A DNA stretch of 64,000 bases from Streptomyces sp. NBC_01016 (GTDB lineage Bacteria > Actinomycetota > Actinomycetes > Streptomycetales > Streptomycetaceae). The notes below the pieces were generated by a model. It saw only the letters and a list, made by a program, of their open reading frames with translations, was not told the DNA's origin and searched no databases. Shown one piece after another: positions 40,295 through 49,876 of the stretch. The stretch lies in NCBI RefSeq assembly GCF_026341035.1, contig NZ_JAPEOQ010000001.1, forward strand, positions 806,001-870,000, read 5' to 3'. The translations under genes were made by a program, and so were the position numbers. Position 1 is the stretch's first letter. Every line of letters begins with the position of its first letter.

Positions 40295-42112
40295 ATGACT
40301 GACAGCAACGGGGCCACGCCCGCCACCGAGTCCATGCCCGACTGGGAGAAGCGGTTCCGGGCGCCGCGTGTCTCCCTGCCCGACTGGGCCGAGGACGCGC
40401 CCCACCGCTCCCTGTTCGTGTCGAACGCGACGGGGACGTACGAGCTGTACGCGTGGGACCGCGCCACGGGCGAGCAGCGCCGCGCGACGGACCGGGCGAA
40501 CGGGACGACGGACGGCGTGCTCACCCCCGACGGCGCGTGGATCTGGTGGTTCAACGACACGGACGGCGACGAGTTCGGGACCTGGCTGCGCCAGCCCTTC
40601 GCGGGCGGCGAGGACGTCGAGGCGGTGCCCGGACTCGCGGCCTCGTACCCGGCAGGACTCGCCCTCGGCCGCGACGGGCACACCGCCGTCATCGGCTGCT
40701 CCACCGACGACGACGGCACGACGATCCACGTCGTACGCCCCGGTTCAGACTCCCCCGCCGAGATCTACCGGCACCGCGAGTCGGCGGGCGTCGGCGACCT
40801 GTCGTACGACGGGACGCTGATCGCGATCGAGCACACCGAGCACGGCGACGCGATGCACGGAGCCCTGCGCGTGCTGCGCCTCGACGGTTCGACGGTCGCC
40901 GAGCTCGACGACTCCAAGGGCGGCACCGAGGAACTCGGCCTGGAGGTGCTCGGCTTCGCGCCCGTGACCGGCGACACCCGGCTGCTCGTCGGGCATCAGC
41001 GGCGCGGCCGCTGGGAGCCGATGGTGTGGGACGTCGCCACCGGCGAGGAGACCGACCTGGCGCTCGACCTGCCGGGCGACGTGTCCGCCGAGTGGTACCC
41101 GGACGGCTCGGCGCTGCTCGTCGTGCACGAATTCGAGGCGCGTGGCGAGCTGTGGCGCTACGAGTTCGCGACGGGTGCGCTGACGAAGGTCGACACCCCG
41201 GTCGGCTCGGTGTCCGGCGCCACCGCGCGGCCCGACGGCAGCGTCGAGTACATGTGGTCGTCGGCCGCCGAACCGTCGGTCGTCCGCTCCACCACGGGTG
41301 AGGTCGTCCTCGATCCGCCCGGCATGAAGGCCCCGGCCTCCGTCCCCGTCGAGGACGTGTGGGTGGAGGGCCCCGGCGGCCGCATCCACGCCCTCGTACA
41401 GAAGCCGGCCGATGCTCCCGCAGGGCCGCTGCCCACCGTGTTCGAGATCCACGGCGGGCCGACCTGGCACGACTCCGACGCGTTCGCGGCGGGCCCGGCG
41501 GCCTGGATCGACCACGGGTACGCGGTGGTCCGGGTCAACTACCGGGGCTCGACCGGCTACGGCCGCGAGTGGACGGACGCGCTCAAGCACCGCGTCGGCC
41601 TGATCGAGCTGGAGGACATCGCGGCGGTGCGCGAGTGGGCCGTCTCCTCCGGGCTCGCCGACCCCGCGCGCCTCGTCCTCGCGGGCGGCTCCTGGGGCGG
41701 CTATCTGACGCTGCTCGGCATCGGCACGCAGCCGGACGCCTGGGCCGTGGGTCTCGCCGCGGTGCCGGTCGCGGACTACGTGACGGCGTACGAGGACGAG
41801 ATGGAGGCGCTCAAGGCCCTGGACCGCACGCTGTTCGGCGGCTCCCCGGAGGAGGTGCCCGAGCGGTTCGAGGTGTCCTCCCCGCTCACGTACGTCGACG
41901 AGGTGAAGGCGCCGGTCTACATCTCGGCGGGGGTCAACGACCCGCGGTGCCCGCTCCAGCAGATCCTCAACTACGTCGACCGGCTCGAGGCGCGCGGCGC
42001 GACCCACGAGGTGTACCGGTACGACGCGGGGCACGGTTCGCTCGTCGTCGAGGAGCGCATCAAGCAGGTCGCGCTCGAACTGGACTTCGCGAAGCGCCAC
42101 TTGCCGAGCTGA
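40295..42112 (+). CDS. S9 family (prolyl oligopeptidase-type) serine peptidase
   Basis: The protein has 605 residues. The N-terminal two-thirds is a beta-propeller with repeated YELYAWDRATGEQRR/DGTLIAIEH-type strands. The C-terminal alpha/beta-hydrolase carries the triad Ser466 (GGSWGGY), Asp549 (GVNDPRCP) and His580 (DAGHGS). It has no signal peptide, so it acts inside the cell on short peptides or acylated amino acids. It is a single-gene unit, followed at 67 nt by SURF1 on the same strand. The similarity is to acylaminoacyl-peptidase/DPP-like members rather than true prolyl oligopeptidase. Confidence 0.92.
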   Translation: MTDSNGATPATESMPDWEKRFRAPRVSLPDWAEDAPHRSLFVSNATGTYELYAWDRATGEQRRATDRANGTTDGVLTPDGAWIWWFNDTDGDEFGTWLRQPFAGGEDVEAVPGLAASYPAGLALGRDGHTAVIGCSTDDDGTTIHVVRPGSDSPAEIYRHRESAGVGDLSYDGTLIAIEHTEHGDAMHGALRVLRLDGSTVAELDDSKGGTEELGLEVLGFAPVTGDTRLLVGHQRRGRWEPMVWDVATGEETDLALDLPGDVSAEWYPDGSALLVVHEFEARGELWRYEFATGALTKVDTPVGSVSGATARPDGSVEYMWSSAAEPSVVRSTTGEVVLDPPGMKAPASVPVEDVWVEGPGGRIHALVQKPADAPAGPLPTVFEIHGGPTWHDSDAFAAGPAAWIDHGYAVVRVNYRGSTGYGREWTDALKHRVGLIELEDIAAVREWAVSSGLADPARLVLAGGSWGGYLTLLGIGTQPDAWAVGLAAVPVADYVTAYEDEMEALKALDRTLFGGSPEEVPERFEVSSPLTYVDEVKAPVYISAGVNDPRCPLQQILNYVDRLEARGATHEVYRYDAGHGSLVVEERIKQVALELDFAKRHLPS

Positions 42113-42179
42113 CCGGTGCCGCGGGGCAAGGGAGGGGCCGGTGGACGGGTCCTTATTTCGGACCCCGTACCGTGGGGGT

Positions 42180-42980
42180 GTGTACCGGTTCCTCCTGACC
42201 CCGCGCTGGTGGGGGATCAACATCTTCGTCCTGCTCGCGATCCCCGTGTGCATCTTCATGGGCTCGTGGCAGCTCAGTCGTTTCGAGGACCGGGTGCAGG
42301 ACCACAAGACCGCGTCCCAGCAGACGAAGGTGAACGAGACGGCGGCCCCCGAGCCGCTCGCCTCCGTGCTGCCCGTGGACCAGAAGACCTCCGGTAAGCG
42401 GACCACCGCGACCGGCCACTACGGCAAGCAGCTCCTGGTGCCGAACCGCGACCTCGACGAGCGGAGCGGCTTCTACGTCGTGACGCTCCTCAAGGTCGAG
42501 GGCTCCGGCTCCGGGAAGGCGCTGCCGGTGGTCCGCGGCTGGGTGCCCGGCAAGGCGTCCGCCGCGAAGGCGCCGGCCGCGCCCAAGGGGAAGGTCACGG
42601 TCGTCGGGGCGCTTCAGGCCTCGGAGTCCGCGACCTCGAACGGGGTGACGGCCTCGGGTGGCCTGCCCTCCGGACAGGTCGGCGTGATCAGCGCGGCGTC
42701 GCTGGTGAACCTGGTTCCGTACGACGTCTACGACGGGTGGATCACGCTCGACAAGGCGGACTCCGGGATGACGGCGGTTCCGGCCACGGCGCCGGAGGGC
42801 AGCGGGCTCGACCTCAAGGCGTTCCAGAACCTCGGGTACACGGGTGAGTGGTTCGTGTTCGCGGGGTTCGTGGTGTTCATGTGGTTCCGGCTCGTGCGCC
42901 GCGAGGCGGAGGCCCTTCGGGATGCGGAGCTGGGGATCGCGGAGCCGGTGCCATCGGCGGAGACCGGGGCGTCGGTCTAG
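42180..42980 (+). CDS. SURF1 family cytochrome oxidase biogenesis protein
   Basis: The protein has 266 residues. It begins YRFLLTPRWWGINIFVLLAIPVCIFMGSWQLSRFEDR, the SURF1 first helix with its following arginine. It contains the YGKQLLVPNRDLDERSGFYVVTLL and LPVVRGWVPG core and ends with a second helix (WFVFAGFVVFMWFRLVRREAE). SURF1 aids haem a insertion into aa3-type cytochrome c oxidase. GTG 42180 starts the conserved region, but GTG 42141 with GGAGGGG before it is an alternative. A dispersed palindromic repeat separates it from the convergent gene. Confidence 0.9.
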   Translation: MYRFLLTPRWWGINIFVLLAIPVCIFMGSWQLSRFEDRVQDHKTASQQTKVNETAAPEPLASVLPVDQKTSGKRTTATGHYGKQLLVPNRDLDERSGFYVVTLLKVEGSGSGKALPVVRGWVPGKASAAKAPAAPKGKVTVVGALQASESATSNGVTASGGLPSGQVGVISAASLVNLVPYDVYDGWITLDKADSGMTAVPATAPEGSGLDLKAFQNLGYTGEWFVFAGFVVFMWFRLVRREAEALRDAELGIAEPVPSAETGASV

Positions 42981-43018
42981 CGGCACGGTCCCGTTTCGGC
43001 CGACCGCCCCCACGTCAC

Positions 43019-43064
43019 GGGGCTCCGCCCCGGACCCCGCGCCTCGAACGCCGGCGGGGCTGGA
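43019..43064. repeat. Dispersed palindromic repeat at convergent gene ends
   Basis: GGGGCTCCGCCCCGGACCCC is followed by GCGCCTCGAACGCCGGCGGGG, with internal hairpins. Related copies are at 21615, 50647 (inverted), 56442 and 62504. Here it fills the gap between SURF1 and the next convergent gene. Confidence 0.8.
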
Positions 43065-43075
43065 AATGCCGCCGC

Positions 43076-44164
43076 TTACGACGCGGGGAGCAGGCCCGTG
43101 CGGTAGACCGTGCCCTCGCAGGCGTTCGAGATGGTGGTCGCTGCTACCGGGCCGCCCGGTTCCGACGTGTGGGAGACCGCGACGCTGCCTTCGTCGCCGC
43201 CGTCCGAGCCGAGCTGCGTCGTCGTCTGGGGGTCGGAGCCGGTCGTGGCGTCGCCGGTGTCGGTGCCGTCACCGGTCGGCGTCGGCGAGGGGGTCGGATC
43301 CTCGCCACCACTGCTCCCGCCGCTGCCCCCCGTCGCGGAGCAGGACGCGGACGGCACCCACGCGAACCGCACCTCGTACGCCTTGCCCGGTTCGAGGATC
43401 ACCTGGCTCGGCTCGGTCGACGGGTCGGGCAGCCCCGAGCCGTCGCCCGACGTGTGGTCGACGACGCTCACCTTGGCCGGATCGGCCGCGCCCTGCGCGA
43501 CGGTGACCACGGACCCTTCGCTGTCCACCGTGCAGTTGGAGCCCGAGACGTTCGAGACGCGGAACGAGCCGTAGACCTTGCCGTCCCCGTCGGGCGCGCC
43601 GACGGTGGCCTGCGGCCTGCCCAGCTCGCTCGCCTCACAGGTGGGCGAGGTGGCCGCCGCCGTGGAGGCGGGATCGGCCCCCGCGGTGGCGCCGCCCGTG
43701 GCCCTGCGCTCGTCGCCCTTCTTGCCCTTCTTGGCGCCCTTGCCCTTGTCCTTGGCGTGCGAGGGCTTGCCCGACTCGCCCTGCCCCGTGCCACCGGACG
43801 CCGTGCCCGAGCTCGCCCCACCGCGCGTGGCATCGCTGCTGTTGCCCGCGATGGCCGGCCGCTCGCCGGTGGGGTCGGGGTTCGTCACGTGCAGCACCGC
43901 GGGCACCGCCATCGCCGCGAACACACCCACGGCGATCGCACCCACGGCGGCCTGCCGCTTGCGCGCGCGCCGGACGGGCACGGCACGGTGCAGCTCGTCG
44001 AGCGCCTGCTCCGAGGGCTCGAGATCCGCGACGGCCTGCCGCATCATCCGCCGCACCGCGAGCTCGTCGTCACCGAGGCCGGGGCCGCCGGGTTCGGGAG
44101 CGTCAACAGGCTCACTCACTTCGTCGGCCGCCCGGCCCGGGCCGCCGTCGAGATGGTGGTTCAT
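43076..44164 (-). CDS. Membrane-anchored protein coupled to the SigE-type sigma factor
   Basis: The protein has 362 residues. A cytoplasmic N-terminal stretch of about 70 residues (DDELAVRRMMRQAVADLEPSEQALDELHRAVPVRRARKRQ) resembles a short anti-sigma helix region. It is followed by a membrane segment (AAVGAIAVGVFAAMAVPAVLHV), a Lys/Gly-rich low-complexity linker (AKDKGKGAKKGKKGDE) and an extracellular region with paired Cys. It starts 4 nt inside the sigma gene end (ATGA), so the two are translationally coupled. A role as cognate anti-sigma or signal sensor is inferred from this arrangement. No zinc-binding HxxxCxxC motif is present. Confidence 0.7.
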   Translation of the reverse strand: MNHHLDGGPGRAADEVSEPVDAPEPGGPGLGDDELAVRRMMRQAVADLEPSEQALDELHRAVPVRRARKRQAAVGAIAVGVFAAMAVPAVLHVTNPDPTGERPAIAGNSSDATRGGASSGTASGGTGQGESGKPSHAKDKGKGAKKGKKGDERRATGGATAGADPASTAAATSPTCEASELGRPQATVGAPDGDGKVYGSFRVSNVSGSNCTVDSEGSVVTVAQGAADPAKVSVVDHTSGDGSGLPDPSTEPSQVILEPGKAYEVRFAWVPSASCSATGGSGGSSGGEDPTPSPTPTGDGTDTGDATTGSDPQTTTQLGSDGGDEGSVAVSHTSEPGGPVAATTISNACEGTVYRTGLLPAS

Positions 44165-44844
44165 GCCGGCTCCTCCATGGCGACGCGCAGCGCCGCGATA
44201 CCTCGCGATCCGTACGCCTTGACCGAGCCGAGCGATATCCCGAGCGACTCGGCCACCTGCGCCTCCGTCATGTCCGCGAAGTATCGCAGGACGAGGACCT
44301 CGCGCTGGCGTCGCTGCAGCCCACGCAGCGCCTTCTTCAGGGCGTCCCGCTCCAGGAGGTCGTACGCACCCTCCTCCGCGCTCGCCATGTCCGGCATCGG
44401 CTTGGTGAGCAGCTTCAGACCGAGGATGCGGCGGCGCAGCGTGGACCGCGAGAGGTTCACGACGGTCTGGCGCAGATACGCGAGCGTCTTCTGCGGATCG
44501 CGCACGCGTTTGCGCGCGGAGTGCACGCGGATGAAGGCCTCCTGCACGACGTCCTCGCAGGAGGCGGTGTCGTCGAGAAGCAGCGCCGCGAGCCCCAACA
44601 GGGAGCGGTAATGGGCGCGATAGGTCTCGGTGAGATGGTCGACGGAGGTACCGGCTTCCGTCATCGACTCGTCAGCACCCTGTGCCTGTGCCGGAATGCG
44701 CGCCGGTCCCGCCGCTGGCATGGGCGCGATCACCGGCATGCCACCGGCCGCGCGCACGCGACGGGTTCCAAGGGGTGCGAGAGTCGGACGAAGGGCTGCT
44801 GCGCCCGTCGCCCGTACCACTGTGAAGTCCAGTACTTCTGCCAC
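44161..44844 (-). CDS. SigE-family (ECF-like) RNA polymerase sigma factor
   Basis: The protein has 227 residues. Sigma region 2 (TETYRAHYRSLLGLAALLLDDTASCEDVVQEAFIRVHSA) is followed by region 4 (ALRGLQRRQREVLVLRYFADMTEAQVAESLGISLGSVKAYGSRGIAAL). A 60-residue Pro/Ala-rich N-terminal extension precedes region 2 if GTG 44844 is used; GTG/ATG 44664 (MTEAGTSVDHL) would give a normal-length protein. It overlaps the downstream membrane-protein gene by 4 nt. The upstream 305 nt to asd holds the promoter and a hairpin serving asd. Its regulon cannot be inferred. Confidence 0.9.
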   Translation of the reverse strand: MAEVLDFTVVRATGAAALRPTLAPLGTRRVRAAGGMPVIAPMPAAGPARIPAQAQGADESMTEAGTSVDHLTETYRAHYRSLLGLAALLLDDTASCEDVVQEAFIRVHSARKRVRDPQKTLAYLRQTVVNLSRSTLRRRILGLKLLTKPMPDMASAEEGAYDLLERDALKKALRGLQRRQREVLVLRYFADMTEAQVAESLGISLGSVKAYGSRGIAALRVAMEEPA

Positions 44845-45019
44845 GCCTGTTGGACAAGCTTCCCCCCGTCATGGTTGTACGCGTCAGGCGCCCCATTTGC
44901 GACAGGCCTCGTCATCCCCACCGATGACGCCGCCTCGAATGCCGACATGCGCACCACTCTTCCCCTATGCCCCGTATATCCGATGCAGATCGGCTCCCCA
45001 CCGGGCGACCGCAAAGACG

Positions 45020-45053
45020 CTCCCCGCCCTGCGCGTGGTTGCAGGACGGGGAG
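45020..45053. terminator. Terminator after asd
   Basis: The CTCCCCGCCCTGC arm pairs with GCAGGACGGGGAG with one mismatch around an 8-nt loop, and an A run follows. It lies downstream of the minus-strand asd stop at 45150. Confidence 0.75.
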
Positions 45054-45149
45054 GAAAACCCGCTTACACAAAACTCACACAGAATCTTATGAGCGGATCC
45101 ACGCTTGGGAAGGGGCTTCCCGCATCGCGGGCACCGAAAGAGCCGCAGC

Positions 45150-46220
45150 TCACATGGCGGAGAGCTCTGCTGCCACCAGCTCGGCGATCTGCGCGGTGTT
45201 CAAAGCTGCGCCTTTGCGCAAATTGTCCCCGCAGACGAAGAGTTCGAGCCCGGCCGGATCGTCGAGCGAACGCCGCACGCGGCCCACCCACGTCGGATCG
45301 GTGCCCACCACGTCGGCCGGCGTGGGGAATTCACCGGCGGCCGGATTGTCGAAGAGCACGACGCCCGGCGCGGTCGCGATGATCTCGCGCGCCCGGTCCA
45401 CGGTGACCTCGTTCTCGAAGCGGGCGTGGACGGTGAGGGAGTGCGTGGTGACGACGGGCACCTGTACGCAGGTGACGGCGACCTTCAGGCCCGGCAGGCC
45501 GAGGATCTTGCGGGACTCGTCCCGCACCTTCATCTCCTCCGAGGACCAGCCGTCCTCGCACAGCGTGCCCGACCAGGGCACGACATTGAGCGCGACGGGC
45601 TCGAGGAAGGGCCCCGTCCGGTCGCCGACGGCCCGCCGCAGATCGCCGGGGGCGGTGCCGAGCTCCGAACCGGCCACGAGGGAGAGCTGCGCCCGCAGCG
45701 TCTCGATGCCGGCGTGGCCCGCGCCGCTCACCGCCTGATAGCTGGACGCGACCAGCTCGCGCAGCCCGAACTCAGCGTGCAGCGCCCCGATCGCCACGAT
45801 CATCGACAGCGTCGTGCAGTTGGGGTTGGCGATGATGCCGCGCGGCCGCACGCGCGCGGCGTGCGGATTCACCTCGGGCACGACGAGCGGCACATCCGGG
45901 TCCATCCGGAAGGCGGGCGAATTGTCCACCACCACAACGCCCTTGGCGGCGGCGATGGGCGCCCACTGCGCGGACACCTCGACGGGTACGTCGAACATCG
46001 CGACGTCGACCCCGTCGAAGACGGACTCCTCCAGGGCGACGACCTCGACCTCCTCGCCGCGCACGGTGAGCTTGCGCCCGGCCGAGCGCGCGGAGGCCAC
46101 GAGTCGGATCTCGCCCCAGATGTCCGCGTGCTGCGAAAGGATCTGCAGCAGAACGGCGCCGACGCTCCCGGTCGCTCCCACGACCGCGAGCGTCGGACGC
46201 CGCACGGGTGCCTCGGCCAT
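45150..46220 (-). CDS. asd: Aspartate-semialdehyde dehydrogenase
   Basis: The protein has 356 residues. It reduces aspartyl-4-phosphate to aspartate semialdehyde, the branch point to lysine, diaminopimelate, threonine, methionine and isoleucine. It shows the NADP-binding GATGSVG (15-21), the catalytic Cys135 in NPNCTTL, the SYQAVSGAG motif and the catalytic His region near the C-terminus ([13 protein letters not shown]). ATG 46220 overlaps the lysC stop as TGATG, so it is coupled to aspartate kinase, the preceding enzyme of the pathway. Its length is standard. Confidence 0.97.
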   Translation of the reverse strand: MAEAPVRRPTLAVVGATGSVGAVLLQILSQHADIWGEIRLVASARSAGRKLTVRGEEVEVVALEESVFDGVDVAMFDVPVEVSAQWAPIAAAKGVVVVDNSPAFRMDPDVPLVVPEVNPHAARVRPRGIIANPNCTTLSMIVAIGALHAEFGLRELVASSYQAVSGAGHAGIETLRAQLSLVAGSELGTAPGDLRRAVGDRTGPFLEPVALNVVPWSGTLCEDGWSSEEMKVRDESRKILGLPGLKVAVTCVQVPVVTTHSLTVHARFENEVTVDRAREIIATAPGVVLFDNPAAGEFPTPADVVGTDPTWVGRVRRSLDDPAGLELFVCGDNLRKGAALNTAQIAELVAAELSAM

Positions 46221-47506
46221 CAGCGGCCGGTGCCTCCGTAGACCACGGCCTCGTCGGAGTCCGAGTCGAGTCCGAAGGCGGAGTGCACGGCGCGCACGGC
46301 CTCGTTCACATCGTCGGCACGCGTGACGACAGAGATGCGGATCTCGGAGGTCGAGATCAGCTCGATGTTCACGCCCGCGTCGGTGAGCGCCTCGAAGAAG
46401 CCGGCCGTGACGCCCGGGTTCGTCTTCATGCCGGCGCCGACGAGGGAGATCTTGGCGATCTGGTCGTCGTAACGCAGCGAGTCGAAGCCGACCGCGTCCT
46501 TCTGCTTCTCCAGGGCGTCGATGGCCTTGCGGCCCTCGGTCTTGGGGAGCGTGAAGGAGATGTCGGTCAGGCCCGTGGACGCGGCCGACACGTTCTGCAC
46601 GATCATGTCGAGGTTGATCTGGGCGTCCGCGACGGCCCGGAAGAGCTTCGCGGCCTCGCCCGGCTTGTCCGGAACTCCGACGACGGTGATCTTCGCCTCG
46701 GAGGTGTCGTGCGCGACACCGGAGATGATGGCCTGCTCCACGCCCTTTTCCCCTTGCTGGTTCTTCTCGATCGGCTCGTTGCTGACCCACGTGCCCTTCA
46801 GCCCACTGAAGCTGGAGCGGACGTGGATCGGGATGTTGTACCGACGGGCGTACTCCACGCAGCGGTGGAGCAGCACCTTCGACCCGGAGCTGGCGAGCTC
46901 CAGCATGTCCTCGAAGGAGATCCAGTCGATCTTCCGCGCCTTCTTCACGACGCGCGGGTCGGCCGTGAACACGCCGTCGACGTCCGTGTAGATCTCGCAG
47001 ACCTCGGCGTCGAGCGCGGCGGCGAGGGCGACAGCGGTGGTGTCGGATCCACCACGACCCAGGGTCGTGATGTTCTTGCCCTCCTGGCTGACGCCCTGGA
47101 ACCCGGCGACGATGGCGATGTTGCCCTCGTCGATCGAGGTCCGGATGCGCCCCGGAGTGACGTCGATGATCCGTGCTTTGTTGTGGACCGAGTCGGTGAT
47201 GACACCGGCCTGACTGCCCGTGAACGACTGGGCCTCGTGGCCCAGGTTTTTGATCGCCATCGCCAGCAAGGCCATGGAGATCCGCTCTCCGGCGGTCAGC
47301 AGCATGTCGAATTCGCGCCCTGCAGGGATCGGAGATACCTGCCCGGCGAGATCGATCAACTCATCCGTCGTGTCACCCATCGCGGACACCACAACGACAA
47401 CCTTGTTGCCGTTCTTCTTGGCGTCGACGATCCTCTTGGCGACCCGCTTGATGCCCTCGGCATCTGCTACGGAGGAGCCTCCGTACTTCTGCACGACAAG
47501 GCCCAC
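46220..47506 (-). CDS. lysC: Aspartate kinase
   Basis: The protein has 428 residues. The kinase domain has [17 protein letters not shown] at the N-terminus, the substrate loop [16 protein letters not shown] and the [11 protein letters not shown] region. It is followed by two ACT domains ([17 protein letters not shown] and [22 protein letters not shown]) that bind lysine and threonine for feedback control. GTG 47506 has GAGGAG upstream. As in Corynebacterium, an internal start may give a separate regulatory beta subunit: GTG 46741 (residue 256), just before the ACT domains, has AAGGGG upstream. It is cotranscribed with asd. Confidence 0.97.
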   Translation of the reverse strand: MGLVVQKYGGSSVADAEGIKRVAKRIVDAKKNGNKVVVVVSAMGDTTDELIDLAGQVSPIPAGREFDMLLTAGERISMALLAMAIKNLGHEAQSFTGSQAGVITDSVHNKARIIDVTPGRIRTSIDEGNIAIVAGFQGVSQEGKNITTLGRGGSDTTAVALAAALDAEVCEIYTDVDGVFTADPRVVKKARKIDWISFEDMLELASSGSKVLLHRCVEYARRYNIPIHVRSSFSGLKGTWVSNEPIEKNQQGEKGVEQAIISGVAHDTSEAKITVVGVPDKPGEAAKLFRAVADAQINLDMIVQNVSAASTGLTDISFTLPKTEGRKAIDALEKQKDAVGFDSLRYDDQIAKISLVGAGMKTNPGVTAGFFEALTDAGVNIELISTSEIRISVVTRADDVNEAVRAVHSAFGLDSDSDEAVVYGGTGR

Positions 47507-47782
47507 GTGCGCTCCTCGCTCAGTCCGTCTGTCACCGCATGTACGTATGCGCACTGCGGTCGGCTCAGTTTAACGAGCGGCCGAAATCCGCCCCGGCTAT
47601 ATCACATCGTGAGATGTCCCGCCCACGACCTGATCACCCAGGTTTCCGTTTGCCGACATCCGGCCGCTCGGACAATCGCATGCCCAGACCCTGGCGGGGC
47701 AACCGGGTAAGTGGGGCGGGTCACACTCTTGACGTGGGCAGCCGTGGTGGACGTCGCGCAGTTCCCCGCGCCCCTGTCGGGG

Positions 47783-48520
47783 CTACTTCACCGGGCGGAG
47801 GCCCAGGGGGCCGGCGATCTCCTCTGCCATGACCTGGCCCGCCTCTTCCTCCAGCGTGCTCTCCGCCGACGAGAGCTCCTCGTCGGTGTCGAGGCCGTCG
47901 AGGTCGTCGAGTGGCTGGTTCAGGCGCACGTGGGCGACGAGGGACTGCAGGGCGCGCAGCGTCGCGGAGGCGGTCGACCCCCAGTTGGAGAAGTACGAGA
48001 ACTGCCACCACCACAGCGCCTCGGTGATCCGGCCCGCGCGATAATGCGCCATCCCGTGCCGCAGATCGGAGACGACGTCCGCCAGATCGTCCGAGATCCG
48101 CGCGGCGACCGGCGCCTTGCGGGGCTCGTACGGGTCGAAGACCTCGGAGTACACGTCGACCGGGTCGAGCATCAAGGCGAGCCGCTCGCGCAGGTCGTCC
48201 ATGTCCGGCTCGGCGCCCAGGTCCGGCTCGTAGCGCTCGTCCGGGAGGATGTCCTCGTGCGCGCCCAACCGGCCGCCGGCGAGCAGCAGTTGGGAGACCT
48301 CGAGCAGCAGGAAGGGCACGGCCGAGTCCGGCTCGTCGCCCTTCGCGATCTCGGTCACGGCCACGATGAACGACTCGACCTGGTCCGAGATCTGGACGGC
48401 GAAGTCGTCGGGGTCCTGGGTGGTGGAGTGCAGCGCGACCGCGTCGGGCGTCGACGGCTGCTGTGCCGTCGACGACTTCTGCGGCGTCGGCGACTTCTGT
48501 GGCGTTGGCGTCTTAGACAT
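47783..48520 (-). CDS. DUF5063 domain-containing protein
   Basis: The protein has 245 residues. A low-complexity N-terminus with repeated TPQKS precedes a helical domain ([73 protein letters not shown]) that I recognise as DUF5063, present in many Streptomyces beside recR. It starts 8 nt inside the end of recR, so translation is coupled. It is cytoplasmic with unknown function. The fixed neighbourhood with recR/ybaB hints at a DNA-metabolism link, but this is inference. Confidence 0.85.
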   Translation of the reverse strand: MSKTPTPQKSPTPQKSSTAQQPSTPDAVALHSTTQDPDDFAVQISDQVESFIVAVTEIAKGDEPDSAVPFLLLEVSQLLLAGGRLGAHEDILPDERYEPDLGAEPDMDDLRERLALMLDPVDVYSEVFDPYEPRKAPVAARISDDLADVVSDLRHGMAHYRAGRITEALWWWQFSYFSNWGSTASATLRALQSLVAHVRLNQPLDDLDGLDTDEELSSAESTLEEEAGQVMAEEIAGPLGLRPVK

Positions 48521-49112
48521 CTAGGAGTCTTCTCCCCTCGAAGGCGCGGCCGAGGGTCACCTCGTCCGCGTACTCCAGGTCGCCCCCGACGGGGAGGCCG
48601 CTGGCCAGGCGGGTGACCTTGAGGCCCATGGGCTTGATCATGCGGGCGAGGTACGTCGCTGTGGCCTCGCCCTCGAGGTTCGGGTCGGTGGCGAGGATGA
48701 GCTCGGTGACCGTGCCGTCCGCGAGGCGGGCGAGAAGTTCCCTTATCCGCAGATCGTCGGGTCCGACGCCCTCGATCGGGCTGATCGCGCCGCCGAGCAC
48801 GTGGTACCGCCCGCGGAACTCACGGGTGCGCTCGATCGCGACGACGTCCTTGGGCTCCTCCACGACACAGATCACGGAACCGTCCCGCCGCGGGTCGCGG
48901 CAGATGTTGCACAGCTCCTCCTGCGCGACGTTGCCACACGTCGCACAGAAGCGGACCTTCGCCTTGACCTCCATCAGGGCCTGCGCGAGCCGCCGTACGT
49001 CGGTGGGCTCGGCCTGCAGGATGTGGAAGGCGATCCGCTGCGCGCTCTTGGGACCGACGCCGGGCAGCCTGCCCAACTCGTCGATGAGGTCCTGGACCAC
49101 GCCTTCGTACAC
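48513..49112 (-). CDS. recR: Recombination protein RecR
   Basis: The protein has 199 residues. The N-terminal HhH motif ([20 protein letters not shown]) is followed by the four-Cys zinc finger [16 protein letters not shown], a Toprim domain ([16 protein letters not shown]...HVLGG) and the C-terminal Walker-B-like [13 protein letters not shown]. RecR works with RecO (and RecF) to load RecA on SSB-coated single-stranded DNA. It lies 71 nt downstream of ybaB, the common bacterial pairing, and overlaps DUF5063 by 8 nt. Confidence 0.97.
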   Translation of the reverse strand: MYEGVVQDLIDELGRLPGVGPKSAQRIAFHILQAEPTDVRRLAQALMEVKAKVRFCATCGNVAQEELCNICRDPRRDGSVICVVEEPKDVVAIERTREFRGRYHVLGGAISPIEGVGPDDLRIRELLARLADGTVTELILATDPNLEGEATATYLARMIKPMGLKVTRLASGLPVGGDLEYADEVTLGRAFEGRRLLDV

Positions 49113-49183
49113 GGATTGCCTTCGCCTTCAGGTCGTCGTCTGCGGATGCTGCGTCTTGGTACGTACGGTAGTTGGCGGCGGGG

Positions 49184-49528
49184 TCAGAAGGGGAGACCCG
49201 GAATGCCGCTGCCGCCGCCGAGTCCCTGGGCGAGCGGGCCGAGCTTCTGCTGCTGGAGGTTCTGCGCGTTCTCGTTGGCCGCGGCCACCGCCGCGACCAC
49301 CAGGTCGGCGAGGGTCTCGGTGTCCTCCGGGTCGACCGCCTTCGGGTCGATCACGAGGCCCCGCAGTTCACCGCCGCCGGTCACCGTCGCCTTGACGAGA
49401 CCGCCGCCCGCCTGGCCGTCGACCTCGGTCTGCGCCAGCTCTTCCTGAGCCTTCGCGAGGTCCTGCTGCATCTTCTGGGCCTGCTCGAGCAGCTGCTGCA
49501 TATTGGGCTGGCCACCACCGGGGATCAC
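49184..49528 (-). CDS. YbaB/EbfC family nucleoid-associated protein
   Basis: The protein has 114 residues. The typical fold is visible from [62 protein letters not shown] through to the C-terminal helix, with a Gly-rich tail. YbaB/EbfC is a dimeric tweezer-shaped DNA-binding protein. It forms a transcription unit with recR. The usual upstream dnaX gene is absent; a 348-nt region precedes it. Confidence 0.95.
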   Translation of the reverse strand: MIPGGGQPNMQQLLEQAQKMQQDLAKAQEELAQTEVDGQAGGGLVKATVTGGGELRGLVIDPKAVDPEDTETLADLVVAAVAAANENAQNLQQQKLGPLAQGLGGGSGIPGLPF

Positions 49529-49876
49529 GATCAGCTCCTGTTCCGGTCCGCTTCCGGTCCGTCCACGTCGTCGAGGCGGGGCGTATTTCCGCGACGGATG
49601 TCCGCCGATGCCCCTGGATCCGAGCCTACGTGGTCGGGGGGCCGCCCGCCCCGGTGACCTGAAGCCTCACGGGGCATGCGCGACCCCATTTCCGCTCTGC
49701 ACTCTTTCGAGTGAGATGGGTTGCTTTCCATACCTGATGCGGGACCACTTCCGGGCGGAGATCCGGTGAAAACTGGGGTTCGGCCACCCGTTGGGCGGTA
49801 GGAAGATGCTGCACATCAGGCCCTGACGACGAGTGCGGGGCCTCGCCCCAGCCGTGATCTGTCGAGGGAGTTCCGG
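49529..49876. other. 348-nt divergent intergenic region upstream of ybaB and the SLATT gene
   Basis: I see no gene, tRNA or SRP RNA here. It should contain the divergent promoters. A less GC-rich patch at about 49700-49790 is the likeliest promoter area. Confidence 0.4.

Noticed and set aside
49529..49876. SRP RNA (ffs) upstream of ybaB
   Set aside because: No GNAR-type tetraloop hairpin or conserved SRP core is present in this gap.
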